Shown here: one piece after another, positions 49,267 through 59,700 of the stretch
Layout of the letters: every line of letters starts with the position of its first letter
Position numbering within the stretch: the first letter of the stretch is position 1
NCBI GenBank assembly: GCA_964019335.1
Contig: OZ025732.1
Span: 1-64,000, forward strand
Direction: 5' to 3'
Length of the DNA stretch: 64,000 bases
Source of the DNA: Diplonema japonicum
Lineage: Eukaryota > Euglenozoa > Diplonemea > Diplonemida > Diplonemidae
Made by a program: the position numbers and the translations under genes
Notes under the pieces: model-generated
Seen by the model: the letters and a program-made list of their open reading frames with translations, nothing else
Told to the model about the DNA's origin: nothing
Databases searched by the model: none

Positions 49267-50418
49267 AGCAAGCGAACGACCCCTGTTGAATCCCTACTAA
49301 GGGTAGCCCGGCTCTGGCCAATCGAAGACATGATAGGATATGAGACATCCACATGGTATGAACGATTCCGGAGAATGGAAGGCACCAGCGGACAACTGGC
49401 GATGCAAGGTGAAGGAAAGGAAGAGCGGTCGTGGCTCCACAAGGCCCGAAAACGAGAGGAAGACCTGAAGATGGAACAATGTCCACGAGCTCCACTGCAC
49501 AGGAAGGCAGCCATCATAGAGTGGAACACGCTGGAGAGGTTGTGCATAAGGACAGAAGGCGAGGGGACAAAGAAGCTGGAAGTGACGAAACAGAGAACGG
49601 CTGCCCTCGAGATGATCGCCAAGCTCCCAAAAGCCGACATCACCGTCTACACCGATGGGTCAGTCGAAGAGGGCAAGGGCGGCGCAGGAATCGTAATAGA
49701 AAGGGCTGGGGGGACGGCGACGGAGATAAGCGTAGGCGTCTGCAACCTGTGTGACAGTTTCCAAGCAGAGATGAACGCCATCAACACGGCACTAGCGAGG
49801 CTCGTGAAGGAGGACACGCAAGGGACGCAGATCAACCTGCTGACAGACTCTATGGCGTGTCTGCAAAAGCTTAAGCAAGGTCCCGCAAGGCAACAAGAAG
49901 ACATGGTGGTCGAGGCATGGCACAACATACACGTGCTGACAACGAGAGGAAACCACCTCACATGCTGCTTTATCCCAGGCCACTGCGGATTAGAAGGAAA
50001 CGAGAAGGCAGACCAACTCGCCAGCAACGGCAGAGACAAGGAAGCAACACAGAAGATAAGCATGGGTGTGGCAAAGAACCACCTAAGAAAAGCTGGGAAG
50101 CGGGAAATATTAGCAGGGTTGAACAAGGAAAAGACATACAATAAGTGGGCAGGTAGAACGGAAGCACCGAAGAAGATGGAAGGGCTGAACAGGAAGGAAG
50201 AAGTGCTGATCAACCAGCTAAAGACTGGGCACCATGACCTGCTGAAGGTGGGATACGCCGAGCAGCGAATTTGCGTGAAGTGCGGCCCCAACACGAAGCG
50301 AACCCTCCAACATCTCTTCCTAGACTGTCCGTCATCCAAAGCAAGCAGGGACAAACACTTCGACACCCTGACGCTGAGACACATCCTTGTGGAGAACCCA
50401 CGAAAAGCAATCCGTTGA
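49267..50418 (+). pseudogene. LINE-B copy 3: RNase H and CCHC tail
   Basis: Homology to copy 2 starts at CGAACGACCCC (end of the RT thumb). The ORF from 49330 (362 codons) is intact: the WYERFRRMEGTSG linker, RNase H with VYTDGSVEEGKGGAG, QAEMNAI, LTDSMACL and GHCGLEGNEKADQLA, then CVKCGPNTKRTLQHLFLDC (C-x2-C-x9-H-x4-C) and TGA. It shows that LINE-B has the same post-RNase H CCHC as LINE-A. RT and endonuclease are missing, so the copy cannot move by itself. Confidence 0.85.
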
Positions 50419-50833
50419 CCTCCTCGTCGGTCATCACCGGTAGCGCCGGAGTAGAAGAACGTATTGCAGATGCTCAGGGTGACGAACAGGCCTAGAAGAG
50501 GCACAGAAGAAAACAAGAAGTACTCGACAAGATCGATGCATGGGCCAAAAGCGGGGAACTTAAACTGTCGTACAAGAAAACCTGCTTGAAGGGCACCAGG
50601 TGGTTGCAATTAAAAAGAACAGCCCCACTCCGTACCCCCTACAGCAGGAAGGCGTGCAACATCGGGGAGTAGCTGTACGGGATGTCCTACGCCAAGACGT
50701 CAGACAACGACGACGACCCTGGGGAGCTTGTTGTGTCTCGATCTTCACCTTCATTTATATATTTCCTCGTTTGCAAGATCACTTTCAAACAGAAACACAA
50801 CAACAAAAATAAAAAAAGAAAAGAAGAAAAGAA

Positions 50834-51985
50834 ATGAACGATATGACAGTGTTCGTGAAGACGGGAGGTGGGGTTCACGATGTGGAAGTGTCGGGGAAGG
50901 AGACGGTGGGGAGCCTGTACAAGAAGGCGGGGTGTGCTGCTGGTTTACTCGAAGGCAGGTTCAAACTGGTTTGGGAGGGTGAGGTCCTTGACAGGAATGG
51001 GGGTGAAGAGCTTCAGCAACTTGCCCTCGTGGAGGGCTCCGTGGTCCATGTGGAGGAGAACAAGAAAACAGTTCATTTGGAAGAGCTGAAGGACGAGAAC
51101 TCAGAAGTGGTTTCGGAGCTTGAGGGTCTTGTGTCAGCTGATCCTGAGCTTGTTCTGGTGGTGGAGGTGGGGGACTCTCCAGCTGTCTTGTCCATGAGCA
51201 GCAGTGACCTTCCTTCTGGACTTCGGTTCCTTGTTGTCACCGACTCCACAGGCTGTGTTACAAGTATAGACAATGATTTTCTTCAAGAATGCCACCACCT
51301 GACGTCTGTCTCTCTCATCCTCCCCAATGTTTCTACCATTCTTGATGACGTTTTAAGAGACTGCACCAATCTAGAAACCATCGACTTGAATGTGATGACC
51401 AATCTTAATTCCATTGGTGATTACTTCTTGTTTGGGTGCAAAGAACTAGAAACCATCAACTTGAATGCAATGACCAATCTTAATTCTATTGGTGATGGCT
51501 TCTTGTCACAGTGCGAAAATCTAGAAACCATCGACTTGAATGGGATGACCAAACTTAATTCAGTTGGACATTACTTCTTGTTAGGGTGCGAAAAACTAGA
51601 GACCATCGACTTGCATGCGATGACCAATCTTGATTCAATTGGTGATCGCTTCTTGTCAGGGTGCGAAAATCTAGAAACCACCAACTTGAGTTCGATGACC
51701 AATCTTTATTCCATTGGTGATTACTTCTTGTGTGGGTGCGAAAAACTAGAAACCATCAACTTGAATGTGATGACCAATCTTTCTTCCATTGGTGATTACT
51801 TTTTGTGTGGGTGCGGAAAACTAAAAACCATCAACTTGAATGGGATGACCAATCTTTCTTCTGTTGGTGATGGCTTCTTGTCAGGGTGTAACAATTTAGA
51901 GACCATCGTTTTGAGAGGAGGCACTGATACTTTTAACAAGCTCTTAGAGGCTAAGGTGCCACCGGGGGTAAGTATACAGAAATAG
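50834..51985 (+). CDS. Ubiquitin-like/LRR protein, member J (7 repeats)
   Basis: Class-2 start. The ubiquitin-like domain and linker are intact, with a two-codon deletion (SPAVLSMSS for SPAVEVLSMSS). Seven repeats and a complete cap (IVLRGGTDTFNKLLEAKVPPGVSIQK) follow, then TAG. Repeats differ in the exposed positions (DYFLFGCKE, DGFLSQCEN, HYFLLGCEK). The upstream block 50585-50833 is the same as for members H and M. Confidence 0.9.
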   Translation: MNDMTVFVKTGGGVHDVEVSGKETVGSLYKKAGCAAGLLEGRFKLVWEGEVLDRNGGEELQQLALVEGSVVHVEENKKTVHLEELKDENSEVVSELEGLVSADPELVLVVEVGDSPAVLSMSSSDLPSGLRFLVVTDSTGCVTSIDNDFLQECHHLTSVSLILPNVSTILDDVLRDCTNLETIDLNVMTNLNSIGDYFLFGCKELETINLNAMTNLNSIGDGFLSQCENLETIDLNGMTKLNSVGHYFLLGCEKLETIDLHAMTNLDSIGDRFLSGCENLETTNLSSMTNLYSIGDYFLCGCEKLETINLNVMTNLSSIGDYFLCGCGKLKTINLNGMTNLSSVGDGFLSGCNNLETIVLRGGTDTFNKLLEAKVPPGVSIQK

Positions 51986-52692
51986 AAATAAAAGAAAAGA
52001 GTACATTTTGCACCTCTTGCTTCACTTGGAAGCAGATGACTTTTTATGTTTTTACTTTCCTCCGTTTGCCCTGTCTTGATCCTGTCACATACTGCAGGTT
52101 CCCTACTTAGACGGACTGTGAGCGATGATCTTACCGCAGATGCCATCCATGACTGAAAGGCAAACCCCGACAGCTAACACCAAGATGCAACAGCAGAATA
52201 GTGACAGGCACGTGTAGGATCCCCTGTCCGCGGTAGGCACCAACCATGGCACAAATACCGCAAAAATTTGTTGATCTTCCGGCGTCTTTTCTCTGAAGAC
52301 CATTTTCACAAAATCTGCAGAAAACATGAGGGGCTGGCTTGGGTCTTGTCACACGTTGTGTCTTGAGAAAGTGGGCTTTGGTCCACGTACGTCCTGGCCA
52401 TTGCCTCGCTTTGCCATCCTAGATGAGTGGCCGGTTGGGATGAAAGAAACATGAAGAAACAAAATAAAGTTACTTTATCTGGATTCCCTCTAAAGGGATT
52501 TTGGCTAGTGGACAGGAAAATAAAGTTCTCTATATTTTCCGGCAGCCACCCAGGCCGCCCTAAGCACACATGGTATCAAAATCCATGCATCAAGCAGGAG
52601 AAGTAGTAGCTGACTAGTAGCCCAACTACTGGTTCACCCTTTTTTTCTTTTCTTTTCTGCCATCATTTATTTTTTAGTAGAACGTCCTCAGC

Positions 52693-52737
<45 letters not shown>

Positions 52738-52904
52738 GCTAGGTTGGGGGGCAAAAACAATAAAATAACAGATTCTGCTATTAAAGTGGACTTTACCCCT
52801 TTCCCTTGGCCCATTTTCTGTCCCTTGGGTCATGATTATCCCAATGTTTTTTATTGTTTTCCAATTGGTTTTTTTACTGTCATATTATTTGTCTTTTTCT
52901 GCAG
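51986..52904. other. Unique spacer with poly(A)
   Basis: Mixed sequence without a convincing ORF. A run of about 40 A near 52696-52735 is followed by a T-rich tract ending CTTTTTCTGCAG before an R1 copy. The block 52829-52900 (CATGATTATCCCAATG...) also precedes the R1 copy at 38842. Confidence 0.45.
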
Positions 52905-53717
52905 TGGCTCCTCCAATGAATGGTAGGAATGCACCAGGGCCCTGATAAAAGGGTGGGGAGCCGCAGCGAGAGGTGCAGTGTATTTTCTTCTTTCCCCAGG
53001 GCTTTCCCCCCCTTTTTTTTCTTTTTTTTTGTGGTTTTATGTCTCTTCTTCTTTTCTTCACTTTCTTTTATGAAGAGTATTATTATTGTGTTCCTGTGAG
53101 TTTACCTTCAAGGCAAGTACAGGAAGAAAGAAAAAAAACAAAAATAAAATAAAATGGGAGGCATGCTGTGAGCGGAGAAGAACAAAAGCACTAACGAAAC
53201 GCTGAAAGCAGCTGGGGACAAAGCGAGGGATGGATGACCACACGTAGTGCAACCTCAGGGGGGGGCTTGGCGTGTGGGCCTCTTTGGATGACAGCGACCG
53301 ACGACGATGAGGCCTCGGCCCCACCACCCTGCCCTTCAGGCTGCACTGGGGTGTTTCTCAATTGCCTCTGGCAAACCTACTCAAAGCACTACTCCCTCAC
53401 AGCACCCTTAGTTAACACTTAGCAAGTGACTTGCAGGCACCAGGTACGCATCCAAAAGGACAAGCTAGCTGTGTACCCCTGCAGCACCCTCCATGCTTCC
53501 TCACAGCACCCTTAGTTAACACTTAGCAAGTGACTTGCAGGGCACCAGGTGGTTGTTCAAGAGACAAGATAGCTGTTCCTACTCTGTCCCAAATATGAGA
53601 ACACCAGTACGGTCATGAGTACCAACCGGGTGAGCGTCTCGAGACACTTCCAACCCACCTAGTGGGTGCGGCCTTAGCAAGTCGAAAAGGAAGTGGAATT
53701 TAAAAAAAAAAAAAAAA
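52905..53717 (+). repeat. R1 copy followed by T1 tail
   Basis: R1 at 52905-53439. Its terminal block CAGCACCCTTAGTTAACAC to GTGACTTGCAGG is duplicated at 53497-53540. T1 at 53597-53717 has GTACGGTCATGAGTACC to GTGGAATTTAAAAA. No gene is present. Confidence 0.7.
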
Positions 53718-54122
53718 TACTGTAAAATGAAAAACTCCGGACGGAAAAATGTCCGAGTTTTTTTGGCGTCCGGGAATTTTTCCTTCCGGGAGTTTTTTTT
53801 TAGGTAAGGCCGTCAGGGGGCCTGGTCCACTACCACCTGCAAACTGGCCTGGGCTGCAAACGGCAACCGCGCGAAGAAACCCCCAGGGTTCCCTTTCTGC
53901 ATCTTTGTCCTCCCTTGCTGCCCCTGAGGCAATCAGCTTGTCGAGCCTTCGTGTGGCCCACTATTTATAACCTTAATAGATGCTTTAGAATAAAGAAGCG
54001 AAAAAGTGAAATAAAAAGGGGAGCAAGGATCTTATTCTTATTATGCTTGCTAAAGGGGACTTACGACATATTTACTACAACATATTAAAAGCTGAAGAAA
54101 CCCGGAGATAGAAAACACAAAC
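53718..54122. other. Spacer with foldback hairpins
   Basis: 53730-53800 contains ACTCCGGAC...GTCCGAGT and CGTCCGGGAATTTTTCC...CCGGGAGTTTTT, nested inverted repeats. The rest is AT-rich and leads to the start of the next gene. No ORF is supported. Confidence 0.5.
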
Positions 54123-55463
54123 ATGAGCCTCACAGTGTTGATCAGGACTGTCGACGAGGATGTGGTGCACGAGGTGGAGCTGTCTGGGTTTGACAGGGTG
54201 AAGGACCTGTACAGGAAGGCGGCAGAGGCTTCTGCGGTGGAGGAGGGGATATTCCTCTTGCACTTCGAAGGTGTTGTCTTGGATAATGATGGGACATCTG
54301 GCGGTGGTGGGAAGGAGCAGGAGATACAGCAGCTTGGGATGGGGCAGGGGAGCGAGCTTCTCTTGTGCGGTATTAGTCATAATAAACCACTTGATGTCAA
54401 CGTCAGTCATGTGGAGCTCTGGAGTCGAAGAGAGGAGATTGCAAGGCTTCTTGAGGAGAATCCTGAGCTTTCTCTTGCGGTGGATGTCACTGGTCTGGAC
54501 TGTCTTGATGTCAGGCTCACAAGCAAGCTTCCCTCAAAGCTTCGGCACCTCAAGGTGTGGTCCCTGGGCGGTGCGACCTCTATTGGGGACTCCTTTTTGT
54601 CTCGCTCCTCACTCGTCACCTTGGACCTGACGGCCTTGCAGGGTGTTCAGTCCGTTGGGCACTCTTTCCTCTGCGAGTGCAGATCCCTAACTACTGTTGA
54701 TCTGTGTTCCCTCCGGAACTGGGTACCTGTCGGACATAAGTTCCTTGAAGGCTGTTCTTCATTGACTTCTGTTGATCTGAGTACTTTGCGGAATGTTCAG
54801 TCCATTGGGAACTGGTTTCTTTCGGATTGCAGCTCTCTGAAGACTGTTGATCTGAGCCCCCTTCGCAATGTCACCACCGTCGGCAGCGGTTTTCTCACTG
54901 GCCTCAAGTCGTTGGCTTCTGTTGACCTGAGTCCCTTGCAGAATGTGACCAGGATGAACCACTGTCATTTCATGTCTCATTGTGCTTCTTTAAGATCTAT
55001 CGATCTGAGCCCCCTGCACAACACCTTTCATAAATTCCGGGTGTACTATTTTCTCTACGGATGCAAAGCTCTAACGACTGTGGATCTGGGTCCTTTGTGG
55101 AACGTTCAGTCAGTTGGCGATGCTTTTCTCAACAGCTGCAAGTCTTTGAAAACAATTGATCTGAGCCCCCTTCGCAATGTCACCACTGTCGGCAGCTGTT
55201 TTCTTTCAGGGACCCCAGTGGCACACAGGAAAGATGTTCTGGAATTCCTCAGACTACGGGTACAGGAGCGAATAGAGCCAACAAGGTTCGTGGGCCCTGA
55301 GCAACTAGCACAACAAAAGGAGCAACCAGCAAAGCCAACAAGGTTCGTGGGCCCTGAGCTACCAGAACAACAAAAGGAGCAACCAACAAAGCCAACAAGG
55401 TTCCGGGGCCCTCCTGTGAGGCAAACAACCTGTAAAAGTAAAGAGTGTTGCATCGTTTCCTGA
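54123..55463 (+). CDS. Divergent Ubl-LRR protein K with C-terminal CaaX box
   Basis: The ORF is 446 codons. Residues 1-85 are ubiquitin-like (LTVLIRTVDEDVVHEVEL, LLHFEGVVLDND, GQGSELLLC) with an inserted Gly-rich loop. Repeats of 23-25 residues read SLTTVDLSPLRNVTTVGSCFLSGC-type, that is, the same fold as the MTNLSSIG family but with a different consensus. A spacer with three copies of PTRF-x-GP-x-QQKEQPAK follows. It ends KSKECCIVS and TGA: CIVS fits a CaaX prenylation signal with a preceding Cys that could be palmitoylated, so the protein is probably membrane-attached. The DNA is unlike that of the other members, so it is an old paralogue and perhaps the least disturbed gene here. Confidence 0.88.
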   Translation: MSLTVLIRTVDEDVVHEVELSGFDRVKDLYRKAAEASAVEEGIFLLHFEGVVLDNDGTSGGGGKEQEIQQLGMGQGSELLLCGISHNKPLDVNVSHVELWSRREEIARLLEENPELSLAVDVTGLDCLDVRLTSKLPSKLRHLKVWSLGGATSIGDSFLSRSSLVTLDLTALQGVQSVGHSFLCECRSLTTVDLCSLRNWVPVGHKFLEGCSSLTSVDLSTLRNVQSIGNWFLSDCSSLKTVDLSPLRNVTTVGSGFLTGLKSLASVDLSPLQNVTRMNHCHFMSHCASLRSIDLSPLHNTFHKFRVYYFLYGCKALTTVDLGPLWNVQSVGDAFLNSCKSLKTIDLSPLRNVTTVGSCFLSGTPVAHRKDVLEFLRLRVQERIEPTRFVGPEQLAQQKEQPAKPTRFVGPELPEQQKEQPTKPTRFRGPPVRQTTCKSKECCIVS

Positions 55464-56241
55464 TGACTTCACGGGGCAGGAAGAAGGCATCACGGGCTAC
55501 CGTCACCCCTCCAACACCTACTTATCTAATAGTGCAATTTAAAAAGAAAGAAAGGAAAGTCCTACTTCTTCTTCTTTCTTTTCTTGTATCGTTGTCTTTT
55601 TCACTTTTCTCTCATTTCCTTTGTTCCTTTTTTTCCCATTCGTCCCCCTGCTGCCCCTTCCGCAAACCTAAACTACCCGTTCAACTTCCCCTCCTGTTTC
55701 TTACTATTTGGACGTTCCAAAACAGGGACCTCCTTTATCTCATCTCTACTATTTTCTTTCTTCTGCATAACATTGCAGTTCCCTGACCTGCTCATATACG
55801 TAAGAAAGCCCCCCCCCAAAAAAAACGAACTTATTCTCAGTAAACATTTTAGCCACCCCGATAACGTGATCTTGGGCAGGAAGTCCAGCCTCATTTTGGG
55901 GTGAGCCGCGGACGAGAGTCGTGATTGACGGGAGAGCCCGAACAAGGCGCACCACTGTGTCTCATGGTGTAGAGGAACAGACCAATCGTATTACAAAAAG
56001 CTACAGACAAGCGAGCAAAGTACGCGAGTGTCAATCCTGTGGGGGCTTTTTTACAATGAAGTTTCATCCGATCAAACGATTCTTCACGCACTCAACCTCT
56101 CATGGGAACACGCACACGTCCCGCAGAGTTGGCGCAACCCAACAAAAACAGAGCACACCTCTGTAACCTAACTGAGAAGCTTTTGAAAACACGGAGACAC
56201 GTTCTCTATGCACCTCCTACCCCCAACAACAGAAAATAAAA
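55464..56241. other. Spacer
   Basis: Pyrimidine-rich 3' flank of gene K (55560-55760), then mixed sequence. 56185-56241 is a leader for the next ubiquitin-like fragment. No gene is supported. Confidence 0.4.
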
Positions 56242-56667
56242 ATGAACGATATGACAGTGTTCGTGAAGACGGGAGGTGGGGTTCACGATGTGGAAGTGTC
56301 GGGGAAGGAGACGGTGGGGAGCCTGTACAAGAAGGCGGGGTGTGCTGCTGGTTTACTCGAAGGCAGGTTCAAACTGGTTTGGGAGGGTGAGGTCCTTGAC
56401 AGGAACGGCTGTGAAGAGCTTCATTCACTTGCCCTCTTGGAGGGCTCCGTGGTCCATGTGGAGGAGAACAAGAGGAGAACCGTTCGTCTGGCAGAGCTGA
56501 AGGACGAGAACTCAGGAGTGGTTTCGGAGCTTGAGGGTCTTACGCTGATATCACGTCAGCTAGGCACTACGGTGCGGGTGGCAGAACACTTCGTTATTCT
56601 GGCCTTAAAAAGAAATAAAAAAGAAGCTTTTTCCTCTCTTTTAATATCAACATGCACAATTTTATAA
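56242..56667 (+). pseudogene. Ubl-LRR family member L, truncated after the ubiquitin-like domain
   Basis: The ubiquitin-like domain is intact (MNDMTVFVKTGGG to VVHVEENKRRTV) and the linker breaks off at SELEGL (about 56541). A foreign stretch LISRQLGTTVRVAEHF with a stop follows. There are no repeats. A PLE-J copy begins about 220 nt downstream, so insertion or recombination removed the rest. Confidence 0.85.
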
Positions 56668-56764
56668 CAACAAACAACGCAGGAGTTTGAAAGAAAACAA
56701 AAGAAAAGAGACATAACCATGAAAGGAAGCGAAGGACCATCGGCAGTGACGCTGCAGGCGAGCT

Positions 56765-59700
56765 AAGCACAACTATATTAGACTTAGCATTAACGATAAG
56801 GCGCAGAACTGGCGCTTCCGGCCTACGCGGTTCACCCACGGGCACACCGCGGCGCCCACCACCCAGGGACCAGGCATCTTCAAGGGCATGGTCATCCGTG
56901 CCTGCGCCCTGACCAACAACATCGCGGACCTCAAACGGGAGATCGCTTCAGTGATCTACCTGCTCCTAGATCGCGGTCACGACAAGGGCGGCCTGCGGAA
57001 AGCGTACAACGCGTTCCTTATCGAACGCGTGGATCGACGCTTCGCCATGGAGAAAAGCAACCTGCTGGCCTTCTTCACGCAAGTCCTCCACCGATACGAC
57101 GCCAAAGCCCCGGTAGATTCTTGGTTGCCGGAAAAAACGTACATAGGCCCCAAGAAACCCCGTGCGCTTCCCACGGACGACTCCTCGGACGACTCCTCAG
57201 CTGACTCCTCAGTCGTCTCCTCAGTCGCCTTCTCGGGGGGCCCCTCAGACGAGCCCTCGGACAGTTCCTCGGACAGCTCTTCAGGTCTTGTCGAACCGTC
57301 ACAACCCCGAGCAGCCTCCGTGGTCTCACCATCTGGTGTCACGGACCAGGTTTTTTCGCCCCCCATCAACCTGCACACCAACAGCGGGGAAGGTCGCCTG
57401 GGCCTGGAATGCGGCTGGGCCGTCATAAACTGGTTGGCGGACTATGCTGGTGTGGACCGCATCCCCTTCTCTACAATGCAGGAGATCCAGGAGATGTACC
57501 ACGGCTTCTCACGACTCATCTCCCCTTCCAGCACTGATGAAGCGCCCGATCCTCTTGGCAACTTTTCCCGCTCGACCTTGTCACGTGCTTGCCTCATGGT
57601 CGTTGGTGCAAACTTGGAGGTCTTCCGTGCGGGCATGAAAGAAAGCCCCTGCTTGATCGTTGGTCCCTTGAAACGAAGTCTCAGCGGCCACTGGTTCATC
57701 GCTCTCAGGAAGAAGGGAAGGTACATGGTCAAAAACACCGACGTACGGCTAAGGCTCCAGAGCTTCAAACACATCTGTGCGACATACTCCGAACACAACA
57801 TCCTCTGCATCCCAGACGATGTGTGGGCCAGGACAACCCCAGGCAGGAAACACAACACACGTGTTCTAGACCCTGAGGCTGAGTTTCGCCAGTTTGAGCC
57901 GGTCATCACCCCGGCGGGACCCCAGGTAAGCGACTCGAGCGCGCGAAAGACTGAGACCGCTCTCAACACCCCGGAAGATCGCACCCTCCTAACTTATGTC
58001 ACCCTAGCTGCAGCTATAGCTACATATGCCGCACGCACCCGACGGCTCGACACAGGAGTCGCCGCATCAGGTGTGGACGCACACACCGCTCACTTCGGGC
58101 GGCCCGTCGCCACCGCCATCGTAGCCCTAGCTGCCGCCGTGGCCGCGCGAGCCGTGCACACCGGATGCTCTGTCACCACCACGTCTACGGCAAGCCAGAC
58201 TAACGTGATCGGCATTGTCCCGCTCTTCCTGAAGGTCTCGAGTCTGCACAAGTCTACACCACAGACAGCAGTCGCAACCTGTCAGACGGACCGTGTCACA
58301 GCACCTGTACTGTTCTCGATATCATCGACGCTCCAGACGGATCCTCCCAGCAGTAGACTGCCCCCGATGGACGCCGGACTGGGGTCGCCCTCGGCCGCGG
58401 CGGTCAGACTTACGAAGTCTGTCGAAATTCCGACGCCCCGCGCGACCCTGTCGAGGCGGCTGGTTACTGAGCCTCGGTTGACACCATGCCTTCCACCGCC
58501 AACGGACGTGTCATCCACCCAGCTCGCGGCCTGCACTCAGTCCACCCGTCGGGACACCGGACACGGGAGTGACACACCGATGCCGTCGTCTACCATGGGA
58601 CACGCGACACTCCAACCAGTGGTCGGCTCCCAGATTGTGACAACGTCGGCTGTGGAGTCATCGCTCGCCCGAGCCGTGACAACGCCCGTTCTGGCAGACG
58701 CCCCCCTCGGCGCCCGCCAGGTACAGCTCACTCCTTGCATCCAGTCCGTCCATGAGAACATCGGACTCGGGATGGATACGCCGATGGCTCCCGCCATGGG
58801 ACACGCGACGCTTCAACCGGTGGTCAACGCCCAGAGAGACACGACGCTGACCCTGGAGCCGCCCGTGGCCCGAGCCGAGGCAGACGCTCCCCTAGACCCT
58901 CACCAGGCGGATGGTGGTTTAGAAATGATCGACCTCACGCAGGACTCCCCGGACAGACCCTCGCGCAAGAAGAAGCACGACGGCACTGCTTACGAGCACG
59001 AAAGCCGTCGTGGTAAGAGTTCCTCCACAGGCGATGGGGATCTTCTCATCCTGCGCGAGCAGTCACAGGGTTTTGATCAGGAAGCCCTCAACCGAAGGGC
59101 CCTCCAGAGACGGATGGATCGATACCTCAGTCTCTTGGTCTACTTCCGGCGACACCCGGAGCTCTTGGACGAACACCAGCGTCAGCTCCTGTCGGTCGGT
59201 CCCCTCCCGATGCACCTGGACACCTCTCCACATCAACTGCTGCTCGAGGCCCGTGACACGGATAGAACTGCCGACCAACAGGCAACCGTCGCCAACCAGG
59301 AACAGCTTCTTCTGATTGCGCACAAGGCGTTGCCTACCACCGAACGTCTTCGGTTGTCTCACGAATGGCACTCGGGGCTGAACACCGCGGTACAGCAACA
59401 GTGGTGGTCGGAGTTCTTCGCCCAAGGCGGCTGGAAACACCCACTCTTCGGTTCCGAGGCCCCAAGAGGTGACGAGACTAGGACTCCAGGGAGGACCCCT
59501 CTCCTGCTCACCTACAACGGGCAGAGGAACAAACGCCCGGAACCCGAAGACGGCCCCGCCCTTCCCGCGGCCAAACGGGATCTCGCCGCGACGAGGCCGA
59601 ACACCAGAGTCACTGGACTTGTCGCCCTTAAGAGGCTCACCAGGGAAGCAGACGTCGACGGCCCTGAGGACCTGGATGAGCTTCGACACCTGGGCTTCCT

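Larger units (their letters stand above)
44995..51195 (+). repeat. Left copy of a 6.2-kb direct duplication
   Basis: The segment recurs at 57800-64000 with a constant offset of 12,805. All ORF translations agree, and the poly(A) at 48854-48894 and 61659-61699 has the same length. The left edge is ATCCTCTGCATCCC, inside PLE-J. The right edge is beyond the window. Confidence 0.95.
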
